Assembly (NCBI GenBank): GCA_038501195.1
Contig: JBBPUQ010000003.1
Span: 1,318,501 to 1,382,500 of the forward strand
DNA from: Nemania diffusa
Taxonomy: Eukaryota > Ascomycota > Sordariomycetes > Xylariales > Xylariaceae
Direction of reading: 5' to 3'
Length of the DNA: 64,000 nucleotides
How positions within the stretch are numbered: the first letter of the stretch is position 1; each line of letters starts with the position of its first letter. Made by a program: the position numbers and the translations under genes. Positions 37,817 to 51,269 of this stretch are shown here, one piece after another. Below the pieces are notes generated by a model. That model did no database searches. It was given only the letters and a program-made list of their open reading frames with translations, and was not told where the DNA came from.

Positions 37817-40800
37817 TTACAAGTGCAGCTGATGGGAATCCGCACGTCATTCGTTCACCTCGCTGGAACTTCAACATTTGCCGAGTTCGTGGTTTGCGAC
37901 ACATGCATTTCATTGCTCGGACCGACTTTCTGTGGAAGATCAGATCATGAACAACGAGTTGACATATAATAGCTACCGTTGCTTTTCCCATGTTCGTCAC
38001 CCCGGCAGAAATAAGGTTGGGATCAGGGGTTGTTCGACCATCAGGTGGCGTAACGGCTATCAAAAACCTGCTTGGCCACTCGAACGTCAGCTTAAAGATG
38101 CCCATGAGACAGTTATTTTTATTCCTTCCAAGACCTGGGTTCTCTAGGTGTCAACCTACAAGTATACGCTACCTACATACACTTCTGTATTGTCTTGGTA
38201 ACTCTTACAGATCTACCAGGCGTCGATCGAGCGAGCGACATGTTCACATTAACCATCATGATAAGCATACTTGGGATATCGGAGAGCGCCTAGGCTTGAC
38301 ACGACATCGCTAATCTTGCAGACGGCTACGGACATGCCTTTGTACCAATTCTCAGGGAAGAAGAGCGAGCTAACTACCGCCGACCGGCCAAAGCAACCCT
38401 GGCACATCACATTATCGTACCGGAGTAGACTACTCGGGATTTGTGCTCCTGTGTGTGACGCTTAATCAACTATGCGTATACGATGACAGCGCGCTGGGTC
38501 TGACTTTCTCCCTGGGCACCATCTCCACCGCCATTCCACGCGGCACAGACGGCACTTCGCATCCTGTGTGGCAAGGTTCCTGGTTCCTGGCAAGGCGACC
38601 ACCCGACAGCACCTACCTCCAGTCTGATGTTAAGACTCAGCACTTGGCAAGGCCGTGTTGTTGAAACCACTCTAGTCGGTCAATTCTCGTATGGGCTGTA
38701 TGTATAGGCTGTGTTGCCTGAGATCATGATTTTCCCCCGTGATCTCGATTAAGCTTCGGCACCTCTAGCGAGGCTATGCAAGGCGACAGGCCGGGGCGGC
38801 TTCGTTGCGACGTAGTCAGCCGGTGGTATATGAGCTGTGAAAAATCTCTCACACCATTAAACAAAAAGGCGTTGAATTATCTCGACTATCAGTACTAGGT
38901 TATGAGCGGCGATGGCACTCTCGTCATCATCCATCTCAGGTATTTGCTCTCTAGTTCAGCCACAGTCATATTTGCCATCAAGTACCTACATGTCACCTCT
39001 TGACAACTCAAAGTCCTCCAACGCCTTCATCACCTTGAAACAGGGAGCTCCCGGTCTGCCGGTCACCTTCCTAGCGACCGTCATGGTTACCTAAGAATTC
39101 TATATTCGCCTGTCAGCTGCAGGTGGCGAGACATGTCGCATTTCGTCGAAGGTGTAGCCGTGAGATCTGAGACCACCACATCGGAAGAACGCAGCTGCAT
39201 GTCTTGGGGCATTTGCCTATCTCTTGACAAAGAACCTTGTTGCCCCTTTTGGCCGAATACATGTATTGACATATACGAATTGCCTTACATACTTAACATT
39301 GTGATGCCATTTCAGCATACGCAGTAACATCTGTCAACGATGATACCGCCGCACCCCTCCCTACCCTTTCCCTTCCTTTCCCCGGCCCCCAAAAACGGGC
39401 AAACTGCATATCAGATCTTGCACGACCTGAGGATCTAAAAGTGAAGAAAGTGGTGCCGGCGAACCTCTCCGAACCCATCGGTGGAAAACCCCCGCATACG
39501 GTCACGGTTCGGTACTTGACAGCACTGAAGGCCAAGCTCGGCCCCTGCTTGATGTCTTGATCACGGGCTTTTTCGTCCCCGAACGAACTCTCGTGACGTA
39601 GCCTTTCGTGTTTTCCGTCCTTTGTACGCAGCACACTTCCCGTGCCTCTCGCCAAGTCCTATTCTCAAACCATGATCCAACAGTGAATATGCACAATTCC
39701 TTAGGATTCGTCTAGGGTAATGGGTGAAGGAAGGACGCATACTAACATCAAATCAAGAACGACCATGAAGGACCGGGCTAAGCTGGACCCCTCGTTCTTC
39801 TAGGATTTCGCTCACTGCTAATCGGCATAGACATTTAACTCGAAAAGTAAGACTACGGGCACTCTTATTACCTAATACATGATCTTCAACGACCCCGGCT
39901 AGGGATATTCACACAGAGCATCGCAAATACGCCTAGTGTGTTACAATATGTCTCTTATACGGCAAGTTACCCAGTTGTATCTTGATAGTGCTTACAAAGA
40001 CAAGGACAAACAATAATATATAAACATATAAACCTGACTGTCTAGAAATTGTAACCAACAATCCAACTAGAACCCGGGGTTCTGAAACCATGGTAAGGCT
40101 ATACCAAACAGTTCTGTCTAACTGTCTTCGTGGCCTAGCAAAGGGCGGTTTAAGGATACTGACATGTGCATGCTCCGGAAGGATTGAAGGATGGAAATTC
40201 GAAATAGTGTCATCTCAAAAATTACGAGCAGCATCGTAACTGTGACTTACATTATCACGTAATCTAAGTACGTAAGACATTGCACTGCGGTGTAAACATT
40301 GGCGATCTCCATCGAATACCAGCCTACTAGCTAACTGCTGTACCCTGTCGTTAGATCATCGCATGGGCCAGGAGCTTTGAATATACCTATACTTAGGTAG
40401 TCTAAAGTAAGGATTCGCGACTGCTTGTCGTTATTATTACTTGTACTAAGTATGTAAGTGCTAGTAGGGGGGTTCGTGAAGATGCAAGAGTGGATGCGCA
40501 AGGGTCTGTCAGCCCACCACCAGCGAAGACGTTTGGAAGATACTAATTAGCTAGAATGAGCGGGGAAGGGAGCAAACGGGTGTCAGGGTGTTACTCCAAG
40601 GGTTTGTTCCCCGTAACCTACGACTACGCATTGTACATACACTACTGCGTGCTACTGCGAAGATCCGTTACCTACCTACCTAACCTAGTTATCTTATGAT
40701 ACCCAGCCGTTCTTCGGGAAACCAAAGAGGGCTTTTGGGCGACGTGACCGCGTAAGTAAGGTACGTCTTTACTTTCCTTTGAGATGGCTTGTCCGTTCAT

Positions 40801-43727
40801 GTGGTATCCGGGGCCCAGGCCCATGTTTCAGCAAGATGAATCAGGGCCCGATGGCGTTTATTGGGATACCACCACGAAATGAGCGAGCTGCTTAAGATTA
40901 TGACATCAAATGTAACCAAAGCCGAGCCCAGCACCGGTTCTACATACGCATTACCACGTACACCACACCAAGACGGTACGCTACCTCTGTTGGTATTAGT
41001 GGCGAGAACACCAAGCTCTGCAGTGTACGATGCAGCATACTGTGCAGTACAGAGTAGGTTTTGTCGATGCGGGCCGAACCTAAACGAGAGGAACGAAAGT
41101 TGGAACTTTTCGAGGACCACCCTGTTTCCCTCCAGCAGGTAATCGACCCAGGCCCTACCAGGTCCCCATCGCAATCAGGGCTTCGGCCGTTGTTGCGTGC
41201 GTTTGCGCGCTCACTTCCCTCACGAGGCTGGGCCCCGGCAATATCCACCCATCGATGAGCGGACGGGACCGGGGGATCGATCCCTAGTCCCTAGCCCAGC
41301 TGTCACCTTATTTTTTTTTTAAGGATTCCCATGCGTATTACCTATACATACATACCATGCTCACCCGACAGAGGTATGTATGTATGTTTGTACGTGTGCA
41401 TACCTAGATACATACATTTCTTGTACGTATGTACTGCCCACGCTATGGTTTTTCCTTACAGGGCTGCCAAGCCGCCTCGTTCCTGTTTTTTTGATTGTGC
41501 ATAAGTGGTGTTTTTTCCCCCTTCGCTGCGAGGTCGGTAGATCGGGATAAGTTTTTTTTTGAATCCTTTTTTTTATTCCCTTAACACCTTGATGATAAGC
41601 GAAAACAAGGGGAAAGGGTAACGCGTATGACGGCAAAGAGCCCCCTGTTTTTTCTGTTCTACCTACATACCTGCCCGTCTAGACCGTATCTATATACAAT
41701 CTGCAGTGCCGGCATACTCTCCATTGTACCTGGTACTTGGCGTAGCCACCGATGGCGGTTGAGATCTACGCCCGCGCACATCGGATTAGGTGTGTCGTCT
41801 GACAAGCTAGGGCTAAACCAAAGCGCCAATATTGCCCGTCTCTCGTCATCAAATGCAGGAGGGAATCAGTCAGTCAGTCGTGCGTTGCGTGCGTCTGTGT
41901 AATAGCTAGGTAGCTATTGTCGCCGGCAGGGTCGCATAACTACCTAGCCTGCCGGGCCAGAGCCCAAGACGAAACAAGGGAACGGTGATGAATATATTAA
42001 CTGCTCCATTCTATCGCGAGCGCAAGCTTCCTCAATCTCGGTCCGTCGGGACCGCCAAGTACATACATACATAGCGCGCACACATTATATGTAATGCACA
42101 TGTAAGAGACTTCGCCTTTTGCACGCATTGCATCAAACTATGGCGCATGGGAATATGCCCGCATATTCAAGGGACCATGTTCGTCGGCTCTCGTAGCACC
42201 GCCGCCACCGCCGCCGCCCATGAGGAAAAGTCAAAGAAAGGACCAAACAACCCCCCCCTCCCCTTCGAAAAAGGGGGCAAGCGTGAAAAGAAGTCTAGAA
42301 CGCCTCCGCCGAGCCGTCCATCGTCAACGTCCGGAACTGGTCCCCTTCTGCTGCATTCCTGGCAGACGCGTGCAGACGCGTGGCATGCCGCTACACTATA
42401 GACAGGGCTCCGCGTACTAATGAGCAAAAAAGGATGATGAAGGAACGAGAAGAGGGTGTGAGTACGGAATATGCGTAGGTAACCCTCAAGGACGAGACCC
42501 AAATAGCAGGAAAACCCGGATAATCGATCAACCCCCCCTTCTCCCCCTTACCCTACCTTTTCTCCCCTCACCCCAAAACCCTTACCTCTCCCAAGTCTAT
42601 ACTCCACGATAATATCTATAGCTGGGTATTGTCCGCTATAGTTATACTGCTAGTGGAGGGACTAGCAGGTGTGGTAGCGTATACTAGTTCTTGGCTATAG
42701 CCTGCCTAGCTCGCAGGCCCGGCCCCTGATTGACGGACGCATCCTCCCGCCTACCCCTTTAGGCAATATTCTCCAGCGCGGGTAGCTATGGCATAAACCT
42801 AGACTGGATACAGAAATAGATCCTGTAGATTAGATGGGGACGGGGGGGCCCTATCGTGGGCCAACGCCTAGAAAATCCATGCCGGCGCCGTAAGTCGACG
42901 ATGCCGGCGGACGGGAAGATCGATAAGAGAGGGAAGGTGTCTCTCGGTTCTTGTTTCTTTTTTTCGATTTGACAGGCGGGGACACGACGACTACGGGCGT
43001 CGAGCGGCGGCTCTTGTCGCCACTCTGCCCTGTTTTAATCCCTATTATATCGGTCACTACCATGGACTTAGCTCCTGCACGTGTCGTTACCTGGGATGAG
43101 GATGACGACGACACATAAGACGGGCAGACTGAAGACGACGACGGCGAACACGAGAGCAGACACCAACCTACCACATACACACATACCTACATATCGTGTT
43201 ACCTGGTTTTTTTTTTTTGCGTGTGTCTTGTTTGCTGATCCCCTGGTTGATAAGCCGCGCGGGCTATACCACGCTGATGACATAGACGCGGGGGATGCTT
43301 AGAAGTGCGTCCTCGTCCGTCGCCCAACAGCCGTATTTGCCGGGTCTCGGGACTGCACTGTCACCGACCTCGCAGTCCGTGGTCCGACTCTCTCGTAATG
43401 CATGGCACCATACCCATGGCCCGTATCGGCAAACGCTTTCTTCTTGCTCGCTTGACGTAGCTCGCGTGCGCGGAACGACGCTGGCGACTTGCCTGCGCGC
43501 CGAGAGGGTCGCCTCTATAGTACTGTAGGCAAGGTATGTGCCACGATGGCGCGCGCGGCCGCGAGAGAGGTGGTAGGTAGGTAACCCGCATGAATGATGC
43601 CTCGGGGGTATGTGTGTTTCAAGTGGCAATCCGCTCTTGGGGTAGTATCTAAGACTAGCCTTTTTCTCCTCGCCAAGGCGCCGCACCACACCACACCACC
43701 TCTCATCAGTCGTGGCTTTGCGCATAG

Positions 43728-43764
43728 CAGCGGCGACGGCGGCGGCGGCGGCGACGACGACAAC
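43728..43764. repeat. CGG/CGA trinucleotide run
   Basis: Imperfect GGC and GAC triplets. The minus strand reads as a run of Val/Ala codons inside a frame I do not accept as a gene. Confidence 0.75.
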
Positions 43765-45719
43765 ATACCGGCCAGGTTTACCTAACTTAGTTTGCCAGAT
43801 TTTTTGGCTGTCTGCCTGTCTGCCTGTCAAAGCACGACATCCACTAGGTGCCCACTACCCGCTAGACGCGCACGCGGACGATCTCTTCTTCGGGAAATGC
43901 TTGTTTCAGTCCGTCGATCCCCGGGATGGCAGGCCTCGCGCCTCGTCCGGATAGGGGTCCTCTTGGTATTAGTGCCCGCACGCCCGCTCGTCCGCACGCC
44001 CGCAGGCCTCGCGACTTTCCAGGCTGGGGAAGTGATGGGGAAAGAGAGAGAGGGCTATACCGTAGAGTAACAAACAGGCTGCCTCAAACGGGAGATTCGT
44101 CACCGGGAAAGAGTGACGAGTCGCGTTTGCTTCAGGTCGTTGCGCCGCGTCTCAGGTGATCGACGCACATCCAAACGAGTAGACAGCAGGGCTACCTATC
44201 TTTACACAAGAGAAAGGCGGGGGGCCCCTATATACCCAGTCCGAGGTAGGTTCAGAGCGTAGACAACAGATAGGGGGCGGCGGCAAGTCGAGAATAGATA
44301 GTTAGGCTTTTCTAGAAGCAAGGTACGATCTAAATGCGGTGATCTTCGCGCGCGCCGATCATACAGTTTCAGGGAAACCTAATGGGCAGCACCTACCTAT
44401 TATTAGACCAGATGGTCGAAGCAGAGGCTGGGAGATCGACTCTGCGTGCTGTCAAGAGGCTGGTATGTTTCAGCACGGGCGCACAGGCTCCCACCGAACA
44501 TAGTCGGTGCGTGAGGACGCCACATTGTCGGAGCTTGATGGTAGGACCTGTGCGCAGGCAGGCAGACGAGGCTGTACACTGCCTTCGCTGCGAGTGTGTG
44601 GTATCCTGGCTTCAGCCACTTGGGACTACTGAGACCGCAAACGAGCGCACCCGAGCCTCGTCCACCTCAATTCGCCGAATCGACCAAGCCAATCGGCCAG
44701 CGCCCTCTCGCAATGTCACGTCCGGGCACGTGTGTCAGGTGTATCTCGGCGCCCGGGGTGCAATGGCAAGCAGGCGAACAGACAGGTAGGTAGGCAGCTA
44801 ACCAGGCGCAGCACTGCCCCGTCGTCCGAGTTTCCAAAATATGGGGGAGGCCCCGGTCTGCCTGTCCGCCCCCAGACCCTCGGTCGGGAGGAAAAATGCA
44901 AGTCGACCCGGGGGCTCGAGGCCGGTCGTCTCTCCACCAGCTTCCATCGAGCCATTACTCGGAAGGGGCGGCCCGCGGCACGCTGCGGATCTGATGGCGT
45001 AGCTTGATATGGGGACACAGTGTAGGCAACAGAGCTGTGCGATTTGTTTCTCGGGTTTAGCCATCTTGAGATGGCAGTCCTCTGTTTGAGATCGACGTGG
45101 CGTGTCGGATCGTGGCGCTGGGGCTCGTCAATTATAGGGCTTGGGTGATTCGTTGTATTGCGACGATCTGGTGAGGTTTGTACACAGCAGTACTGGTACA
45201 TTTGAATTGATATTTATGACTCGAACATTGATAGGTGCAGGAAGTGATAGATCAGTTGGAGTAGTCGAGAGCCGTGCATGTCGGTGTAGAAGACCATGGG
45301 AGCTTAGGGGAGCCGAATTCGGTTCGGCTTGCGAAGCCAATTGGGGGATTCGCCAGCTTGATAGGAGCAATCACAGAGCTTTCACGGCTTGCAACATGTT
45401 GAATCAATAGTTCAGGCGAGGAAGAATGTCTGATACACTAGATACTCCCGTGTCTTCGAGTGAGGCGATGAGCTGTCTTAAAGCGCTAGCTTACTACCCA
45501 ATGTAAACTGTCTATCTATGCTATAAATGATCGTCCGCATACACATGCCAGTCATAAATGTGTGTCATCAGGGGGCAACCCCTCTTAAGGCCTCATGTAT
45601 TCTCATCATCGTACGCAGATTAGTCCGAGGAATGCCCCATGTAGCAACGAGTTCTCAAGTAAATAGTAAGTCAACTTGAGACTTAACCCTAGCTAAGAGC
45701 CCGCAGGCAGGATAAGAAA

Positions 45720-48250
45720 TCACCGAGCCATACCATGCCACAAGTTTACAGGAGGGTTAAGGGTAGTAGGAGCCCAAGTCCACTCAAAGTCATCCATAAA
45801 AGTCCAATCGATAGATAATGAATCCGGCACGGTGCTAGGCAAGAGAGTATCCGTCTCCTCCCCAGGGCCATCAGTAGGAGGATTGGGTGTTTGTTGCTGC
45901 TGCTGATGCAACGCACGCTTTATTGCGCCATCTGCCTTCCAACGTACCAAGCAGTCGTACGTTACGCCAGCCCCAAGGCGATGTGGGAAGCCTGAGGCGG
46001 TAGGCTCCTCGTCCTGCCAGGTAGCCGCCCAGGCCGAGGATTGAAAGAGCTCGAGAAAAGTCTTGAATAATATAGATATACGCATTGATAGATCGCTCTC
46101 CGCGACGCTCATGCGCTGACAAATGGAGATCGCATCTGACGCGGTAGCCTCCATGAACTTGCGGTCTAGGAACTGCATGTACGATGAACGTAGTAACTTG
46201 AAGATGACACAACTTGCCGTCAGTAATGAACGCATTTGAGAATATGTAATGTGAGCTAGGAACTCGATTTTCTGGTCTAGTTCTTGAGCATTTCGAATAA
46301 TCGAAGATGCGGTATGGTATGCTCGTAGAATATTCTGTTTCAAAGATTCCGGATTGTGGCCCGGCGGGGGTATCATGTAGAATATCTGTATCTCAAGCCG
46401 TACGAGCAAGGCATTGAACTTATCTAGGTCGTCTGGTTTTGTTAGTGTAGTGTCGGAAGGCGGTGATATTAGTGAACTGTACTTACCCGCTCGTTCAGAA
46501 CATATCATCCCTTGTAGGATATCCCATTCATCCTCCAGTACTTGAACTATATGGGTTGATACCCCACTTGAATCTTCGAGATTGGCGAGTATTATCTTAT
46601 TAACGTGATTACAGAATTTCCGGCACTCCAGAATGACACGAAAACCAGATGGAACATGAAAAGATGTTCGTCCATCAACTACAAGAACTCGAGTCAGCAA
46701 TACTCCCTTCGAATTAAAACACTAGGGAGTTACCGGATATTGATATAGTTATGGGATTTGATACAAGGAAGTCAGATAATTATAGTTTAGAACTGCTAGA
46801 AAAAAGGTGGTCGCCTATAGGTAGTACTTACTAATATTTTGAATAGTATGGTTGAAAAGAGAACCCACAGGTGGTAATCCCATGTATGAAGACACGCTGA
46901 TAATTCAATTAGTAAAGAAGATGATTTGTGGGTAGCGAATAGCTACCTTTGCGATACGATATTGAGCCCTGCCCAAGTATAAGTTGCCGCCTCGACTGTG
47001 TAATTGTTCTGAAATACTCCGTGACTGTATTCTGGGTGACCGCCTCTCCCGGTGTGAATCCCCAATAGGAGTGCAGAATTGGCGATGGCGCCGGAGAGGA
47101 CAGCCGAAGGATCGTTAGTAAACCGAGCTCCGGGGAAAACCCAGGAGCATATTAATATGATGGCATTGATAGTATGTAGTGTTAGGGGAACATCACCCAA
47201 GGCGGCGAACACCTGACGTCGTATCTCTTCCGATAAAAACGGCACCAGCGATTGGCTTTTTGCGTACCGCCGAGAGCTGACGTATATGATGGTCCAGAAG
47301 AGAAGAGTACAGGATTCGTAGCATTTGTTGGGATCTCTATGGCGCACCACTGGCATGTATGGGTGATAACACTCGAAATACTTGTCGAAGTAATAGTCGA
47401 TATCATCGCCCGAAAAGGGATATGAACCTAGCGTTCTCGGAAGACTTGGTTCACTACCTGCCTCAACATCATGCAAGAGTGGCGTCACTGGCGTGTTTAA
47501 GACCACAGGCGGCTCAAACGTTTTTGCACCCATTCGTCCGGCAGTGAAATGGTGTCTAGATCGAGACGATGCACCGCCTGGGGAGACTATCCCCAGTTGC
47601 TCGGTGGCTGGTTCGGTGGACGGTGTGACTACGGCATTTGGTTGCGAAAGATTCGTAGACGAAGCCGACCCAACAGACTCCTTGATAGATTGTATCTCTT
47701 GTACAAGTTCATCCAGCTTGCTATAATTGACAGTTAGCTACTATGCTTTGACAAGTCATCCTATAATCATTCTATCCTAGATAACCCGCTAATCTCTCCT
47801 AAGGCCTACAAAGTGACTGAATGTGTTTATATCTTATTCAGGTATAAATAAATAAAACGATGATACATTTGCTGGAGACGGTATACGAAAGCCGAATGTT
47901 GCATATGAGCAAAGGAACTCTATTATAAGCTTGAAAAGAAGGTTATATTTAAGGCATACCTTCGTCGTGATATCCTCTTATGGGTCTTGTCGACAACACA
48001 GGTTATGTGTAGCTTTGCACAGCGCAGGCAGGGTTGCTCCACATCCGAACTGGGGTTGCAACGGACCTAACGCGTCGTATCAGCCATCTATCTAGATTAT
48101 TGATATAGATCGGTATATAGAAAGATAGAGTGAGGCGTGACGTGATTAATGGATGTATACCTTAGCATCGCGACAGGACGTGCATGCGGTGTTTCTCTTG
48201 ATTCGGCTCGGTTGGAGGGCTGGCTGCATCTCTGGACGGGCGTCTGCCAT
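45720..48250 (-). CDS. LEU3-like Zn2Cys6 transcription factor
   Basis: Six exons (48161-48250, 47960-48066, 46947-47720, 46832-46896, 46487-46678, 45720-46432), 646 residues. The zinc cluster at about residues 23-55 is split by intron 1: ACTSCRDAKVRCNPSS, then PCLRCAKL and a sixth Cys. Next come DKTHKRISRR and a coiled coil (KLDELVQEIQSI). This cluster-plus-linker is the kind seen in LEU3-type regulators. The middle region includes YFDKYFECYHPYMPVV, SSYMGLPPVG and FNALLVRLEIQIFY. Intron 5 (46433-46486) is 54 nt, a multiple of three with no stop, so retention would add 18 residues in frame; I removed it because donor, branch and acceptor are ideal. A five-Gln run and an acidic/aromatic end (DWTFMDDFEWTW) look like an activation domain. 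The regulated pathway is unknown. It is divergent from the EBP gene. Confidence 0.88.
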
Positions 48251-49255
48251 CAAAGGTAAAGGGCGCCGTTTCATGCGAGCCGGACTGAATTACATTAATT
48301 TGCCGAAATGGGAGCAGTATAACATCTCTCTACAGCATCCGCTGTAGGTGTACCGCAGTAGCGCCAGCGAGCGGCCAAAGATATCCGTTTCGGCTTACTT
48401 AGCTTTGACAGACTAGAAAGCGTCAGGCTTGGAGACTAAGTGGGAAATTGACACACACTATTATCCCCGATCTCGGTACCGGTGTGGAAAGGTTCCCTAT
48501 AGAATACCTGTTTAAATAGTTTAGAGGGTCTTAAAGTGAGCTGCTATCAACAAGCTGAATGTTTAGGTTGTTAGTTGCCGTAAGAGGTTGATAGTTTCTA
48601 GTTAAATGATGGGTAGAGAAAAAAAATATGAATGCCATGTCATGTGTCGCGGATATTTTTTACGTAGTAGAGGGATGCTGGGATTAATGACAGAAGCCGG
48701 TAAACCCCGTTTATATCCGTAGAAACCTGTTAAAGCCTTTGTAAAAGGAATCCAGGTTACCCAAGATCAGAATTAATGATTGCAAAGTATCTGCCTACAC
48801 AATAGTACTATTCATTTCTCACATTCCGCTTTGGTGCCAACTTATATACGTCAGTCAGGCACTTTATTTACTTTCAATTGCCTCTTTGTAGATTACAGAG
48901 ATTTATATTTAGAAAGAGGGAGTCTACCACTCTATGAGATACAAATGTAAGATCAATAATGAGGAAGTAGAAATGGTAAAATAAAATGGAGGGAATCAAC
49001 TTGCTTATTAGACTTTAGAAAGCGATGCAACACTAAACTTTCTATTACTACTTAGTTGAGTTATCGGAGCCGACACGGCATTCTAGTAGATGCCTGCTAG
49101 TTCCCATTAGGCAGCGCTTGTTTACAACTTACAACCACAAGCCCCTAATTGGCCGCCCAGCACCCAGCACCTAATCTGTCGCCTCTGCTGCCTAGACATC
49201 GGCTAACTGTCAGCTTAAACCACCGCTCTACTTCTACAGTATAACGACAGCCGAG
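48251..49255. other. Divergent promoter region, LEU3-like TF / EBP
   Basis: A 1-kb region between two divergent start codons, AT-rich and without coding potential. Shared regulation is possible but not shown. Confidence 0.55.
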
Positions 49256-50538
49256 ATGAGCGGCTGGTCGTGGTCGTGGCTGCTAGGGGCTACTGCAGAC
49301 GGGACACAGGCAGCCGGAACACCGACCATGTCCCCGGAGCCCACGCATCCATATCACCCCCTCGACGTGAGCATCCCGGCGTATGCGGCGAATGAAGCCC
49401 CCGTTCCGGTGCTGCTCGCTGCGCTTGGCGGGACGCTTGGCCTTGCGGTGCTGGGCGCGGCACTCGTTGCGCGCAAGTCCAACCCGGGGCTGAGCGCCTC
49501 GGGACTCGCTGTATTCTGCTGGTTCATCATGAGTGAGAGCTCCTGTTTTGGTCCCGAGCTCGTAGTTGTGCTTAAGTACGTATGAGCTGATTGGCTGACA
49601 TGAGTGCGACAGACGCGTGTTTACATTGCGTTTTCGAAGGTGAGTTATCCGGTGCTGGTATTCAAACGCGAAACCTGGCCTCGGAACTTTGGGGCTGGGC
49701 CCCTAAGACTCGATTTATTCTATAATGAAATTAGGGTCATGGAGAGCAGGAAGATTAATGTGATGTTGTCTGCACCTAGGCTATTTCGTCCTGAATCACA
49801 CGACTATCGCGTCGTCACAGTCCCTCCTCGCACAGCTGTGGAAAGAATACGCGCTGTCCGATTCGCGATACCTTGTCTCTGACTTCTTCATGTTGAGCGT
49901 GGAGAGCATCACGGTAGTGAGTTGTCCCCTCTTGGAATCAATGCTTACCTCTCTCCATGTTAGATCGCTTCCCTAGACAACCAGCTGATCAGCACGAATG
50001 CATAGTTCATCTGGGGCCCCCTCTGCCTCGCCGCCGCCATCACCACTGCGCGGAGTAGTCCCTCGCGCCACGCCCTACGCATCATCGCCTGCGTGGCACA
50101 TCTCTATGGCGTAGCTCTGTATTACGCGACGAGCCAGTGCGAGTTCTACTTCACGGGGCGGTCGCACAGCCGCCCCGAGTTCCTCTACTTCTGGGTCTAC
50201 TACGTCGGGTTCAACCTGCCATGGGCCATCGTGCCGGCTTGTGAGTCGCTCCTAGTGTCTCTGGGTCACACCCGACCCTCTTTTTTCTGTTGGGCTACTT
50301 CTCTAGTTTTGTAGGTTCGGGGGCATGTGCATATAGAAGAGAACGGAGCATAGTGTTGAACGCCTACTAGTTGTATTGCTGACTTTGTTCTCGATTCCTA
50401 GTTCTCCTATTTGATAGCATCAAGACTGTCACGCGTGCGATGAGGGCTCTTGATAAGGCGGACGCAACGCTGAGCTCACATCGCATTCGTATAAATGGCA
50501 CCATCGAAGATGAGCTCGAGCTAAGAAAGACTAAATAA
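49256..50538 (+). CDS. EBP-type sterol delta8-delta7 isomerase (EXPERA domain)
   Basis: Five exons (49256-49532, 49613-49639, 49780-49913, 50006-50240, 50402-50538) encode 269 residues. This is the emopamil-binding-protein family of ER membrane isomerases, distinct from yeast Erg2. The residues known to matter in human EBP appear to be present: His and Glu in LHCVFEGYF, Glu and Thr in VESIT, and Asn and Trp in NLPWAIVP. Other family blocks are HPYHPLDVSIPAY, LWKEYALSDSRYL and CEFYFTGRSHSRPEFLYFW. Four hydrophobic segments are expected. The 27-nt exon 2 carries both the catalytic His and Glu, so exon skipping would keep frame but remove them. Whether it serves ergosterol synthesis or another sterol/terpenoid substrate cannot be told; no cluster genes lie beside it. 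Confidence 0.9.
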
Positions 50539-51269
50539 ATGTGTCTTCATCTTTAGGTCCTAGAAGTCAGGGGAGAGAGAACGTACCAAGTAGTTCAAGC
50601 TTCTATTATTCCTAGAATACATCACATCCTACGTCGTACCTACATCTAGTAGTGTTTAATCATATTAAAATTGTAATCTAGATTCCGAGAGTCGCTCAGC
50701 GAAGAGTAATGTTGTTGAGTTTTGACTACGATAGACGACATACGACAGACGATAGTGAATATCGATTTTTTTTTGGTGTAAGACTAGAGACAGAACTCGG
50801 AGCAGCACTTCTATTCAGCAGAACCCAGTATTACGCCCAAGGAATTCCTTAAGTATGAAAGGACACTAGCGGTTGATGTTGCTACTTTATTCCCACTCGT
50901 ACTCCTTGTCGTGGCATTATGCCTAGTCACCCTGAAGTCCATCTATAGATACCTAAAACGCCGTCGAACTGATCGAACCTAAGGGCGAGGATGTCCTCCC
51001 CTAACAATTGGGATAACTGCAACAGAGGCTACATAATCCGTTCTAATGAGCACGCTTATCAGGTTTAATATCCGATTTCTTCCCCCCGAGATATAACTTG
51101 GCTGCGAGGGAGCCCATCGACGCGGGGTGGTATAGCTAGGCTACGGCGAGCCGTTAGTATTCGTAATTAATGAATTAGTTCCGTCGCGATATCATTACTA
51201 TGATCTTCGATAACCGGAGCATTCTCATAGCTCTATTAAAATTTGTTGATGCATCGCGCAGAAGAAAAC
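50539..51269. other. Convergent intergenic region EBP / CWC15
   Basis: 730 bp between two 3' ends, with a short poly-T run at about 50767. No gene seen. Confidence 0.6.

Larger units (their letters stand above)
29438..45719. other. 16-kb gene desert between two regulator genes
   Basis: I find no supported gene in this interval on either strand. The longest frames (e.g. 43264-43830, 44716-45201 minus) are arginine/proline-rich and overlapped by frames on the other strand. They resemble nothing known. Contents I can name: a G-rich tract at 30138-30160, CAG/CGG trinucleotide runs near 31075, 31294 and 43728, a 192-bp inverted repeat at 35675-35866, a CCTTA-type pentamer run at about 37778-37816, C-rich runs at 42248-42262 and 42530-42590, and many TAGGTA/TACCTA and TACAGTA words. 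It lies upstream of the TALE homeobox gene and downstream of the LEU3-like gene. Long promoters, non-coding RNA or decayed repeats are all possible. Confidence 0.6.

Noticed and set aside
43264..43830. 188-codon minus-strand frame with poly-Val/Ala
   Set aside because: It runs through a CGG/CGA simple repeat, with competing frames on the other strand and no homology seen.
44716..45201. 161-codon minus-strand frame in the gene desert
   Set aside because: Overlapping frames on both strands in GC-rich DNA, arginine/proline/serine-rich, with no family resemblance.
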